From: Actibacterium sp.
GTDB lineage: Bacteria; Pseudomonadota; Alphaproteobacteria; Rhodobacterales; Rhodobacteraceae
Assembly: GCA_016278325.1 (NCBI GenBank)
Contig: JADQCB010000002.1
Location: 62,001 to 126,000, forward strand
Length of the DNA: 64,000 bases
Direction of reading: 5' to 3'
This document shows positions 34,004 through 43,260 of the stretch, one piece after another. The position numbers and the translations under genes are program-made. Position 1 is the stretch's first letter. Every line of letters starts with the position of its first letter. A model generated the notes under the pieces. The model ran no database searches and was not told the DNA's origin. It worked only from the letters and a program-made list of their open reading frames with translations.

Positions 34004-34827
34004 CGGCCCCTGCTCCATTCCGTGGCCGGCGCCGAAAGTCGCACCCGCAGCGCCACCGCCGCGTAAACGGCCAGGCCAAGCGGGGCGCGCAGCGCAAGGC
34101 GCAGCAGGTCCAGCCGGCGCATCGGGGCCTTCTCCTCGTTGGCCAGCAGATCGGGAAAGCGGGTTGCGATCTCGGCCACGCCGGTATCCTGGCGCCGGCG
34201 CACCCGCACCAGCGCGGCAAAGCCCTCGGCCACGGGCCAGTCATAGCTTGCCGCGACCTTCACCCGTTCGCACGGGGCAAAAAGAAGCCGCACGAAAAGG
34301 TCATCGGCGATGACCTCGGGGAAGCTGCCCCATCGCGCCCGGCCCGCGGCATTGACCGCGAACAGGCCGCAGCCCGGAACGCCGCGCGCCATGAACGGAA
34401 CCGCCGCCCATATCCGGGCATAGGCCCGGCTGGCGCGGCTGGTCCCGGCGGTGATCCGCAGCCTGCCGCTGGCATAGACCGGGCCGGGCCGGTCCAGCGC
34501 GCGCACCAGCGCGGGCAGAAGATCGGGGGCGGGGGTCACATCGGCATCCAGATAGAGCCGCGCCGCGCCCGTCGCCGCCGCATCGCCGGCATTGAGCGCA
34601 CCGATCTTGCCCGCCGCCTGGCGTTCGATCACGCGAAACCCCCAGCCACGCGCCGCGATCGCGCCGCGCTGTGCCCTGGCAAGCGCCACGGTCCGGTCGC
34701 GGCAGCCATTGGCCACCACGATCACCTCGGCCTGGCCCGGCACCGGCCCCGAGGCGGCCAGCGCGCCCAGGCAGCGGCCGATCACCGCCGCCTCGTTGCT
34801 GGCCGGGATGATGATGCTGATCTTCAC
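34000..34827 (-). CDS. GT2 family glycosyltransferase
   Basis: 275 residues from a GTG start with a strong GGGGAGG ribosome site five bases upstream. GT-A motifs: ISIIIPASNEAAVIGRCL, VIVVANGCRDRTVALA, GALNAGDAAATGAARLYLDADV (DxD) and EVIADDLFVRLLF; a hydrophobic C-terminal helix follows. It is the first gene of the leftward flippase-PKS-NRPS operon and diverges from a GT4 gene across 89 bases, which must hold both promoters (no convincing boxes seen). It probably transfers a sugar to the lipid-linked repeat. Confidence 0.87.
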   Translation of the reverse strand: MKISIIIPASNEAAVIGRCLGALAASGPVPGQAEVIVVANGCRDRTVALARAQRGAIAARGWGFRVIERQAAGKIGALNAGDAAATGAARLYLDADVTPAPDLLPALVRALDRPGPVYASGRLRITAGTSRASRAYARIWAAVPFMARGVPGCGLFAVNAAGRARWGSFPEVIADDLFVRLLFAPCERVKVAASYDWPVAEGFAALVRVRRRQDTGVAEIATRFPDLLANEEKAPMRRLDLLRLALRAPLGLAVYAAVALRVRLSAPATEWSRGR

Positions 34828-34916
34828 CGCGTCCTCCCCGGACCTTTGACGCCGGTGCCGAAACGACGCAATCTGGCCCGCAAGTGCCACCATGACCCAG
34901 GGGATGCAGTCCGGCC

Positions 34917-36119
34917 ATGACGAAATTCGGGTATCTGGTGCCGCAATTCCCCGGCCAGACGCATATCTTCTTCTGGCGCGAGATCGCCGAGATGGAACGG
35001 CGCGGGGCGCAGCCGGTGCTGTTGTCGACCACCCGCCCGGCAGCGGGCCTGATCGCGCATGACTGGTCGCAGGCGGCGATGGCGCGCACCACCTATCTGG
35101 GCCGGCTCGACCCGGTGGCCGCCCTTGCCGCCCTGCCCCGGTTGCCGCTGGCCGAGATCCTGCGCGACGCGCGCAACCAGCCGCCCGCGTTTCTTCGCGA
35201 CATCGCCCTGGCGGCCCCGGCGGCGCGGCTGCTGACCCGGAAATGCCGCGAACAGGGCATTGCCCATGTGCATGTGCATTCCTGCGGCCGCGCCGCGCTG
35301 GTGGCGGCGCTGGCCCGCCGGGCAGGCGGACCGGATTACAGCCTGACGCTGCACGGGCCGCTGGCAGATTATGGTCCGGGCCAGGGTTTCAAATGGCGCA
35401 GGGCGCGCTTTGCCACCGTCATCACGCAGCGCCTGCTGGACCAGCTGCGCGGCGCGCTCGGCCCCGACCTGCCGCAGCGGGTGATCGTTCAGCCGATGGG
35501 GGTGAATACCGACCAACTGTCGCGCGACGCGCCCTATCGCCCGGCCCAACCCGACGAGGTGCTGCGCCTGTTCACCTGCGCAAGGCTGAACATCGTCAAG
35601 GGGCACGAGGATCTGCTGATCGCGCTGCGCCGGCTTCTGGATGCGGGGCGCCGGGCCGAGCTTGTCATCGCCGGCGAGGATGATGCGGGCGGGTCCGGCT
35701 ATCGCACCGTGCTGGAAGCGCGGATCGACGCGCTGCATCTGCGCGACCATGTACGCCTGCTGGGCGCGGTGGACGCGGAGGAGGTCAAGCGCCAGCTTCG
35801 GGCCGCGCATCTGTTCGTCCTCGCAAGCTGGGAAGAGCCGCTGGGCGTCGCGCTGATGGAGGCGATGAGCTGCGCCGTGCCGGTGATCGGAACCAATGCC
35901 GGGGGCGTGGGCGAACTGATCGCCGACGGGCGCGACGGGGTTCTGGTGCCACCGCGCAGCCCCGCGGCGCTGGCCGCCGCGATCGCTGGGCTGGCCGATG
36001 CGCCCGGGCGCGCGCGGGATCTGGCGGCGGCGGGCCGCGCGCGCATCCTGCGGCGTTTCGATGCCGGGCGCGGCGCCGAGACGCTGTTGCAGGAGATCAC
36101 CAGGCCCGACCATCCCTAA
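34917..36119 (+). CDS. GT4 family glycosyltransferase
   Basis: 400 residues, GT-B fold: FGYLVPQFPGQTHIFFWREI at the N-terminus, HVHVHSCGRAALVAALAR, TLHGPLADYG, FTCARLNIVKGHEDLLIAL, LVIAGEDDAGGSGY and the E-x7-E motif WEEPLGVALMEAM. It stands alone on the plus strand between two leftward gene groups. Its TAA stop shares bases with the TAG stop of the convergent hydrolase gene (CTAA). It adds one sugar of the exopolysaccharide repeat, identity unknown. Confidence 0.89.
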   Translation: MTKFGYLVPQFPGQTHIFFWREIAEMERRGAQPVLLSTTRPAAGLIAHDWSQAAMARTTYLGRLDPVAALAALPRLPLAEILRDARNQPPAFLRDIALAAPAARLLTRKCREQGIAHVHVHSCGRAALVAALARRAGGPDYSLTLHGPLADYGPGQGFKWRRARFATVITQRLLDQLRGALGPDLPQRVIVQPMGVNTDQLSRDAPYRPAQPDEVLRLFTCARLNIVKGHEDLLIALRRLLDAGRRAELVIAGEDDAGGSGYRTVLEARIDALHLRDHVRLLGAVDAEEVKRQLRAAHLFVLASWEEPLGVALMEAMSCAVPVIGTNAGGVGELIADGRDGVLVPPRSPAALAAAIAGLADAPGRARDLAAAGRARILRRFDAGRGAETLLQEITRPDHP

Positions 36120-38854
36120 CGCCCCCGATCGCCGGTCCCGAGCTGCAGCGGCGCCTCCGGTTCATCCGCGAAAAACACCGTTTCCACCGCGACCAGCCGC
36201 ACCGCGCCCTCCGGCCCGGCCAGGGTCACGGCCCGGCCCGCCCGGCCTTGCGTGTAATCGGCCCGGCGGCCCGGCAGCGTCGCGCGATCGGCGCCCGCCC
36301 CGCCATGCAGCCGGTCGCCCGGGCCGGCCATGAAGCTGTCGTCGCCGCCAAGGCCCAGCATGATGTCGGCCTCGGCCGTGCCCGCCATCGCGTCCCGGCC
36401 CGCGGTGCCGCGGCGGGCGACGCCCTGGGTGAAGGTGCCTGGCGGGCGGCGCGGCAGGCCGGCGGGCGCCGCGTTCCACGCCATCAGGGTGGCCCAGCGG
36501 GGATTGATGTCGTCCAGATGCCGCAAGGCCCCCCAGCTGCCCCATTTCGAGGGTGCCGCGACGTCGACGAAGGCGTTGAAAAGCGTGCCGCCTGCGGCGC
36601 GCCAGCCGGCGATAAGCTCGGCATAAAGCCGGGCCATCCCGGGGCTGTAATTGAACGCGGTGAAGAACGCGGTCAGAACCGGATCGTCCACCTGATCGCC
36701 AAGCCCCACCACATGGCTGCCGCCCTCATACATCACCAGGGACAGGCCATGCGTCCTTGCCACCTGCAGGTGATAGGGAAAGACATCCCGGATCATCTCG
36801 TGCAGCGCACCGTCGCGGATGTGGCGATAGGCGCGGTCCGTCGCCACGCCCTCCGCGATCCAGCGGCGCAGCGCGGCGAGCGAGGCCTGCGTATCGGCAC
36901 CGTCCCCGTCGAAGCCGAACCTGTCATACCCGAAATAGCCGGTCACCGCATAGGCGTCGAAAGAATCCGCCGGCGGCGCATGGCCCTCGCGCTGCGCCAG
37001 CGGCGCGTTCAGAAGCGGCTTTTCCAGGCCGCCCCAGCCGGTCTGCGTGGCAATCACCCGCACCAGCCGGTCGGGCGCCGCCGCACCGAAAACCCGGGCC
37101 CAGATATCGGCCACCTGCGCGGCGCGCAGCCCGGCATATTGGACCCAGGGCGCCTCACCGGCCTCCGGCCCCCAGCGCGCCTCTGCCTGCGCCTGAGCCC
37201 AGTGGGCTTGGGGAAACTGCCAGTTCCAGACCTCGTTCGACCATTCGGCATAGACCCGAAGCGACGGGTCCAGGTGATCGCGCACATATCGGGCGAAGGC
37301 GGTCACATAGGCATCGTCGGCCTGATGCGGCAGGGTGAACCACGGGTCGGCCGCCACCTCGTTTGCCAGCCGCACCATCACCTCGACCGGAACGCCGCGC
37401 CGGTCATAGCTGAAATCATCCGGGCGCGGCCGGTCATCCCAGGCCACCTGGTCGGAGCCGTTGGTCTTCATCCAGTCCATGAACCGCAGGGCGCGAAAAT
37501 CGCGGATGCGGGCAATCCAGTCGGGATTGAAAATCTCGCCCAGTTCCAGCAGCGGGATATTCTCCTGCTTGACGACGACGATATCGCGGATCGGATCGTC
37601 CGGCTCCGTCGCCTCGATCCGGATCGCCACCAGCCCCGGACCGGGGGCAAAGTCGAAGCGGATCTCGTTGCCCGGGCGGCGTGTCACGTTGCGGGCCCGG
37701 CCGATGACCCGCAGCCGGCCCTGCCCGGCCCATGTCACGCGATAGCGCCCGGCGGTCGAAACCGCGCCCGGCGGCAGGTCGGTCAGAATGAAGGCTTCCA
37801 GCGCCTCGACGCCCTCGGGAATCCGCCGCGGCCAGCCCTGCGCGTCCAGCACGCCCCGCGCCACCAGCTGATCGTAATCCACCGCCCCCCATTCATCCGG
37901 CTTGTGCCCGGTCCAGGTGCGCGCGGTCTTCATCACGTCGAGAAACGGCATCTGGCTGGACCAGTCGGAAACCCCGTTCAGCCCCATCGCGATCGACGGG
38001 TTCGCAAGCCCCGTTTCGGGCGCCAGCCGCAGACCGGCGGGGGGCGGCACGGCGCCGCTGACCTCGGCCCAGATCGACGCGGCAAGCGCGCGATAGGCGC
38101 GCCGCAGCCGCGGATCCAGGGCAGTCGGCAGATCGACGCCCGCGGGCGGTGCCTGCGCGTAAAGCACCGAATAGGTCACCAGCGCCGACAGGAAATGCAG
38201 CGATGGCGTGCCCTGCGCCTCGCCCGCCTCGCCCGCCTCGGCCGGTCCGCCGGGCACCAGCCCGGAAAAGCGCGGCATGTCGGACAGTTTCTCCAGCACA
38301 TCGGCGACCGGGATCAGCGTGATCGACAGATCCGGCCGCGCGGCCCGCAACGCGGCGACATGGGCCTGAAAGGCCCCGCGCCCGGCAGCCCCGTCCTGCG
38401 CCGGGTCCTGATAGATGAAATACCGAAGCCCGGGGGCCTGAAACGCCGTCCAGTCGAGCAGGCGCAGCACCGCTGCAAGCGCGTCTTCACCTGCGACCCT
38501 GTCGGGCGCAATCAGCACCGTGTCGAAACCGGCCCGGCGGAACGCATGCTCGCGCGTGTTCCAGGCCCGGGGCACCTGTGGCAGGCCCCAGTCCGGCGCC
38601 GGCGGCAGGTCGGCCGCTGCCGCGCGCAAGCTGCCGCCGGTGCCATCCATGGCGAAGCTTTGGCCATCGGCGCGGGCAAGATGGGCCAGCCAATAGGGAA
38701 CCGAGCTTGTCCCGGCATGCCGGGCCAGCCCCGCCCCGAAGCCGAAAGCGCGGATCCCGTCGGCCGCGCGCCCCGGCGCCGGGAGCAGCGCCAGCAACAG
38801 CGCGAGCACCGACAGGAACGGGGCCAGGCGGCCGGTCATCTCATTGCGCAGCAT
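36116..38854 (-). CDS. secreted glycoside hydrolase-like protein with C-terminal RTX-like calcium-binding region
   Basis: 912 residues. The ATG at 38854 has GAGG six bases upstream. Signal peptide LAPFLSVLALLLALLPAPGRAAD (cut near 30). The middle region carries YAEWSNEVWNWQFPQ, resembling the Asn-Glu acid/base of clan GH-A, and SLVMYEGGSHVVG as a candidate nucleophile Glu, about 150 residues apart. The end contains GTAEADIMLGLGGDDSFMAG and GDRLHGGAGADRATL, one or two degenerate hemolysin-type calcium-binding nonapeptides. It overlaps the preceding glycosyltransferase gene by 14 bases and so belongs to the polysaccharide operon. It may trim or release the polymer outside the cell. Exact GH family not assigned. 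Confidence 0.78.
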   Translation of the reverse strand: MLRNEMTGRLAPFLSVLALLLALLPAPGRAADGIRAFGFGAGLARHAGTSSVPYWLAHLARADGQSFAMDGTGGSLRAAAADLPPAPDWGLPQVPRAWNTREHAFRRAGFDTVLIAPDRVAGEDALAAVLRLLDWTAFQAPGLRYFIYQDPAQDGAAGRGAFQAHVAALRAARPDLSITLIPVADVLEKLSDMPRFSGLVPGGPAEAGEAGEAQGTPSLHFLSALVTYSVLYAQAPPAGVDLPTALDPRLRRAYRALAASIWAEVSGAVPPPAGLRLAPETGLANPSIAMGLNGVSDWSSQMPFLDVMKTARTWTGHKPDEWGAVDYDQLVARGVLDAQGWPRRIPEGVEALEAFILTDLPPGAVSTAGRYRVTWAGQGRLRVIGRARNVTRRPGNEIRFDFAPGPGLVAIRIEATEPDDPIRDIVVVKQENIPLLELGEIFNPDWIARIRDFRALRFMDWMKTNGSDQVAWDDRPRPDDFSYDRRGVPVEVMVRLANEVAADPWFTLPHQADDAYVTAFARYVRDHLDPSLRVYAEWSNEVWNWQFPQAHWAQAQAEARWGPEAGEAPWVQYAGLRAAQVADIWARVFGAAAPDRLVRVIATQTGWGGLEKPLLNAPLAQREGHAPPADSFDAYAVTGYFGYDRFGFDGDGADTQASLAALRRWIAEGVATDRAYRHIRDGALHEMIRDVFPYHLQVARTHGLSLVMYEGGSHVVGLGDQVDDPVLTAFFTAFNYSPGMARLYAELIAGWRAAGGTLFNAFVDVAAPSKWGSWGALRHLDDINPRWATLMAWNAAPAGLPRRPPGTFTQGVARRGTAGRDAMAGTAEADIMLGLGGDDSFMAGPGDRLHGGAGADRATLPGRRADYTQGRAGRAVTLAGPEGAVRLVAVETVFFADEPEAPLQLGTGDRGR

Positions 38855-40199
38855 GGTATCCTCGCTCGGGTTCGACGCCCGCCTCGACGGGCAGGACATC
38901 GGGGAAAAAGCACGGTTTGTCGGCGCGACGGCCCAGGACCCAGTCATAGACCTCGGCCAGCTGTGCGGCCTTGCGCGGCCAGGTGAACAGGGCGGCGACA
39001 CGGTCGCGGGCGCGGGCGCCGGTGGCCTGCACGCCTTGCGGATCGCGCGCCAGCCGGGCCAGTTCCGCCCGCATCCCGGCAACGATCTGCGCCCGCGATC
39101 CCAGCGGCACCTTGTATCCGCTCGCCGGTGTCACCAGTTCGCCCGGCCCGGCATAATCCACCACCAGCGGCGCCAGGCCCCGGGCCATCGCCTCCAGCAC
39201 GACGCCGCCGCCGAATTCGCGGATCGAGGGGAAGGCCAGAACGGCGTTTTCGGCCAGAACCTGCTGCACCCGCTCATGGGCCAGCCAGCCGTGAAAGGTG
39301 ACACCGTCCGAAACGCCTTCGGCCCGCGCCAGCGCCTTCAAGGCATTGAGCGCGGGACCATCGCCCACCATGTCCAGCAACAACCGGCCATCGCGGATCA
39401 GCGGCGCGGCCGCCTCGATCAGCATGTCGCCCCCCTTGTATGGCACCATCCGCCCGACGAAACAGGCCCGCAGCGGGGCCGGCGCGGATCGCGCAGAACC
39501 GGACGCGCCGGTTGCGGCCACCGCGTTCTCGGGCAGATAGATCACGCGGCCGCGATGCCGCGCAGGGATTTCCCCCGCGGTGTGGGCCGAGCCCGCAAGG
39601 ATCGCCGCGCAATGCGACAGCATCGGCCCGCGCCCGGGCCAGAGCCGATGCACCGCGCGGATATAGGACAGCCACTCGCGCTCTTGCCGGCGCGCGGCGT
39701 CGAATCCCGGCGGCCAGGGCACGCCGCCATTGAGCGGCCCGAGGACGAAGGGCACCCCGAGACGGGCCGATTTCGCGGCGATCGGACTGACGATCGTCGG
39801 GCTGAGCGGCGTCACCCGATGCACGATGTCGAACCGGCCCGCCGCCAGGTCCGCGCCGAAGCGGGCCCAGACCTGTCGCTCGAACAGCGGATAGGACAGC
39901 GCGTTGATCGCCTGCAATGCCGTCCAGCCCTTGCCTTCGCCCATCCGCAGCCGCGCGCCCAAGGCCCAGAGCGGGCGGGCCAGCGCCTCGGAATCGATGG
40001 CGGTGAAGTCGCGGTGCTCGACCAGGCCGGCGCGCAGGATCGCGGCGCGGTTGCGGACCTGGGTGACCAGATGCACCTCGGCCACCTCGCGCAGGGCCAT
40101 GGCCAGCGACCAGCCGATCAGCGGCACGCTGACCCATTCGGGGTTGGCCGCCTCGGCGATCAGCAGAACGCGGGGCCGGGATGCGGGCGGGATGCTCAT
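38841..40199 (-). CDS. GT4 family glycosyltransferase
   Basis: 452 residues. N-terminal VLLIAEAANPEWVSVPLIGWSLAMAL, then VHRVTPLSPTIVSPIAAK and FVLGPLNGGVPWPPGF. C-terminal GT-B half with CFVGRMVPYKGGDMLIEAA, LLDMVGDGPALNALK, GWLAHERVQ and IREFGGGVVLEAMARG (E-x7-E). It follows the polymerase gene by seven bases and overlaps the hydrolase gene, so polymerase, transferase and hydrolase are one transcription unit. Confidence 0.9.
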   Translation of the reverse strand: MSIPPASRPRVLLIAEAANPEWVSVPLIGWSLAMALREVAEVHLVTQVRNRAAILRAGLVEHRDFTAIDSEALARPLWALGARLRMGEGKGWTALQAINALSYPLFERQVWARFGADLAAGRFDIVHRVTPLSPTIVSPIAAKSARLGVPFVLGPLNGGVPWPPGFDAARRQEREWLSYIRAVHRLWPGRGPMLSHCAAILAGSAHTAGEIPARHRGRVIYLPENAVAATGASGSARSAPAPLRACFVGRMVPYKGGDMLIEAAAPLIRDGRLLLDMVGDGPALNALKALARAEGVSDGVTFHGWLAHERVQQVLAENAVLAFPSIREFGGGVVLEAMARGLAPLVVDYAGPGELVTPASGYKVPLGSRAQIVAGMRAELARLARDPQGVQATGARARDRVAALFTWPRKAAQLAEVYDWVLGRRADKPCFFPDVLPVEAGVEPERGYHAAQ

Positions 40200-40206
40200 G
40201 CGGGCC

Positions 40207-41601
40207 TCACAGGACGGTCCTCAACGGCTCGGGTCGCGCGCGGCCCGGCAACGCCGCGCGCTGCGCGCTGCGGCCGGCCCGCTCGGCAAGGCCCAGGACC
40301 GCCCCCGCCACCAGCCAGGTCAGCGGCGTGATCGTGGCATTGGGCAGCATGTCCACCAGATTGACCGCCAGCATCAACGCCAATGCCCCGGCCCCGGCGG
40401 GCGCCGCACCCGCCATGCCCGCACGCCACAACAGCAGTACCGGCAGTGCCAGCAACCCGAACTCGGCCAGGAACCCGACCCAGCCGAAGGTGCCGATGGC
40501 GATGATCCACTCGCCATCCGCAACCGAGACCTGACGCCCGGTGTCGGGGTCGTAAATCAGGTTGCGCCCCCAGCTGCCCCAGCCGAACAGCGGTTTGGCG
40601 CTGGCCCGGTCGAGAAGCGCGTTCTCGTTGTCGAAACGGAATTCCAGCGAATCGGCGCGATTCTCGTCCACCCGCTCGGCCAGCGATAGCAGCGCTTGCT
40701 CGGGCACCGCGCCGCCCCCCTTGAGCAACGGATAGCTGACCGCCAGTGCGGCCAGCAGCAGCGCGACGCTCAGTTGCAGGCGCTGGCCCAGGACCGCGAT
40801 GACCGGCACCAGCGCCATCGCATAGAGAAGCGCCGCCGCCGATTTGCACAGCACCAGCACCACCAGCAGGTAGATCGCCGCCACCGAAAGCGCCAGGGCC
40901 CGCCGGCCGGTCGCACCCCGGGCCAGCGCAACCGCCGCCAGAACCGCCGTCGACATGAAAAACGCCACCCAAAGCCCATGATACAGGAACACGATCGGAC
41001 GATAGCCGCCAAATCGGATCATCTGATCGAAACTGTGCTGGAAAAAGCCGTAGATCCAGATGTTGAGCTGCGGGCTGAGCCGCACCTCGATCAGCATGGG
41101 CAGGGAATAGACCAGCCCGGCCAGCATGAACCCGGCCAGAAGATCGCGCAGGTCATCGGCATCCCCGAGCAGCGATCTGGCCAGCACGAAAGGCAGCAAG
41201 GCGATGGCCTGCGCGACAACGAGGCCCAGCATGTCGTGAACCCGCATCCCGGGCAGCCAGACATTGCCGAAAATGACCGGATCGGGGTTGGTCAGAACCG
41301 TCAGAACCGGGCTGAGCACAAAGGCGGCCAGCAGCCCCTGCGCGGCGCGCGATTCGGGCCACAGGCGGATGCGCCCGCGGCAGGTCATCAGCCCCGCGAA
41401 CAGCGCCGAAAGCGCCAGGATCGATTCCTTGTCCAGCTCGGGAACCAGCGGAAAATCGAACCCCGCCGGCGAAGGCGGCAGGAACAGGTAGCCGATCAGG
41501 ACGGACGCGATCAGCGCACGCCCGGGCGGCAGCCTGACGAAGATCAGGACGCAAATCGCCGGCCACAGAACCAGCGCCAATGATGCAAACGCATTCGGCA
41601 T
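40207..41601 (-). CDS. O-antigen ligase/polymerase-like membrane protein (Wzy type)
   Basis: 464 residues with about eleven membrane helices (for example LALVLWPAICVLIFVRL, ALSVAAIYLLVVLVLC, LSVALLLAALAVSYPLL). A long loop near 300-360 reads RVDENRADSLEFRFDNENALLDRASAKPLFGWGSWGRN; the R...E...LL..A...P..GWG pattern is typical of the periplasmic loop in Wzy/WaaL-type proteins. It would polymerise flipped repeat units. A 158-base non-coding gap separates it from the ExoY-like gene upstream. Confidence 0.85.
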   Translation of the reverse strand: MPNAFASLALVLWPAICVLIFVRLPPGRALIASVLIGYLFLPPSPAGFDFPLVPELDKESILALSALFAGLMTCRGRIRLWPESRAAQGLLAAFVLSPVLTVLTNPDPVIFGNVWLPGMRVHDMLGLVVAQAIALLPFVLARSLLGDADDLRDLLAGFMLAGLVYSLPMLIEVRLSPQLNIWIYGFFQHSFDQMIRFGGYRPIVFLYHGLWVAFFMSTAVLAAVALARGATGRRALALSVAAIYLLVVLVLCKSAAALLYAMALVPVIAVLGQRLQLSVALLLAALAVSYPLLKGGGAVPEQALLSLAERVDENRADSLEFRFDNENALLDRASAKPLFGWGSWGRNLIYDPDTGRQVSVADGEWIIAIGTFGWVGFLAEFGLLALPVLLLWRAGMAGAAPAGAGALALMLAVNLVDMLPNATITPLTWLVAGAVLGLAERAGRSAQRAALPGRARPEPLRTVL

Positions 41602-41759
41602 CCGTCAGTTCGTCATCCCGTTCCCCGACCCCGATCCGAAGCGCCGCAATCGCAGCCCCGGTCCGCGGCCCGGCACCTAGCCGGCTGAAGCGGCAGAAAA
41701 ATGACCGCCCCGGGCCATCGTTGCGACAGCGTCGCGCCATGCGGCCCGGCCAGCCGATC

Positions 41760-42398
41760 CTATTGCCCTGTTGCGCGCAACACCACGGCAAAGGTGCGCA
41801 GGATGATCCTGATGTCCGTGATGAAGGACAGGCGGTGAAAATAGGCCCGGTCGAAATGCGCCCGTTCGTGAAAGCTGGTCGCATTGCGCTCGGATGTCTG
41901 CCAGAAGCCGGTGATCCCCGGCAGAAGCAGGTAATATTCCACCCCCGGATACAGCCCGGTCTGGCTTTTCATGATCGGACGCGGACCGACGATCGACATT
42001 TCGCCCCTGGCCACGTTCCACAACTGCGGCAACTCGTCCAGCGAGGTGCGGCGCAGGATCCGCCCGATCGGCGTGACGCGCGGGTCGTGGCGAAGTTTCT
42101 GGTGATGGGCCCATTCCGCCCGCGCCGCGGGAGAGCTGGCCAGATAGGCCTCCAGCACGGACTCGGCTGCCGGAACCATCGTGCGCAGTTTCCACATGCT
42201 GAAAATGCGACCGTTCCGGCCGACCCTGGGCTGGCGATAGAACGGGTTGTGCCCGTCACACGCCACGAGCAATGCCAGCACACCGATCAGAGCCCCGGCC
42301 GGAAGCGCCGCGAGAAGCACGATCATCGCATCGAGCAGCCGCTTGAAATACCGTCGATAGGCCCCGTCACCATCCCCGGACACAACCGGAAGCGGCAT
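41760..42398 (-). CDS. undecaprenyl-phosphate sugar phosphotransferase (ExoY/WcaJ family)
   Basis: 212 residues from the MPLPVV ATG. It starts repeat-unit synthesis by moving a sugar-1-phosphate onto undecaprenyl phosphate. One membrane helix (MIVLLAALPAGALIGVLALLV), then FYRQPRVGRNGRIFSMWKLRTM, LRRTSLDELPQLWNVARGEMSIVGPRP, and the C-terminal PGITGFWQTSERN and FITDIRIILRT, all family signatures. Starts at 42476 or 42491 would add about 26-31 residues, but that stretch is AT-rich with rare codons (TTA, AGG, ATT) unlike the gene, so the shorter form is preferred. First gene of the leftward polymerase operon. Confidence 0.9.
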   Translation of the reverse strand: MPLPVVSGDGDGAYRRYFKRLLDAMIVLLAALPAGALIGVLALLVACDGHNPFYRQPRVGRNGRIFSMWKLRTMVPAAESVLEAYLASSPAARAEWAHHQKLRHDPRVTPIGRILRRTSLDELPQLWNVARGEMSIVGPRPIMKSQTGLYPGVEYYLLLPGITGFWQTSERNATSFHERAHFDRAYFHRLSFITDIRIILRTFAVVLRATGQ

Positions 42399-43260
42399 CG
42401 TCGACACGTCGGATCGGCTTTCGAGGTCAATTAAGTCCGGTTTCAATTTGCACCTTTTAATCAGGTATTTGCCCATCAAAACGACAGGCACGACTTCTCT
42501 GTTGGCAGGCCGGTATCCGGCTGCCTCGGGCTTCGTTGTTCAATTTCGAATGCGCCGGGAGGTCAGGATCGGATCATGGACCCGACGCCCGGCGAAATCC
42601 CCCGGTCGGTTTTTCCGGCACCGGCGGCTTCGTCCCTTCGCACGCCCCATATCAGGCGCTTCTCCGGGGCATTAGTCAATTACGGCAAAATTGTGTTCAG
42701 CGTCGGATTCGACCTGTGGTTGTTATTCCGGAATGGATTTCGCGCATTTTACCGCTCTTTCCCGGGCAGCCCCCCGACGCGCGCAACAGCCCCGACGAGG
42801 CCCAGGGCGGTTGCTGATCGTGATCGCCCGAGCGCTCTTTCCAAGCTGGCATGGAAGAGAAAACTGTCGCCGCACGCGGAACAATCCCGCGCCGCCAAGG
42901 TGCAGTTTTCGCGAAACAACAACAAACCGGCAGAATCCGGGGGGGATTCAAGCAGCCCAACCATTGGCACAGGCCGACCGGTCACAGCGCGCGCGGCATC
43001 CGATCCGCCGGCATCGCCCCCGGCCATGCCGGGCCCGTTGGGGCATTTGGGCGAAATTGTGGCGGGATCGCGGCAATGCCACGGCGCCGTTCGGGAAAAA
43101 TTCTGTCGCAGGACGACGAGACCCCGAATTCGAGGTTTATCCGGGGCCAATTCGCGCCGCTGGCGCGTATTGTTTCAGAACCGTGGAAACGGTCCGCGAA
43201 TCACTCTGCCGGCCGCGACCGGGCAATCCGACATTCCCCGAGACGAAGCGCCCGGCGCGA
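42399..43260. other. long non-coding region upstream of the ExoY-like gene
   Basis: About 860 bases without a supported gene, lying between the downstream end of idi and the start of the leftward exopolysaccharide operon. Base composition is uneven: 42399-42500 and 42675-42760 are notably AT-rich (GTCAATTACGG, CAATTTGCACC, TTTTAATCAGG), unlike flanking genes. Open frames on the plus strand lack family motifs and sensible codon use. It most likely holds the promoter and regulatory sites of the exopolysaccharide operon, and perhaps a long leader. Confidence 0.5.
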
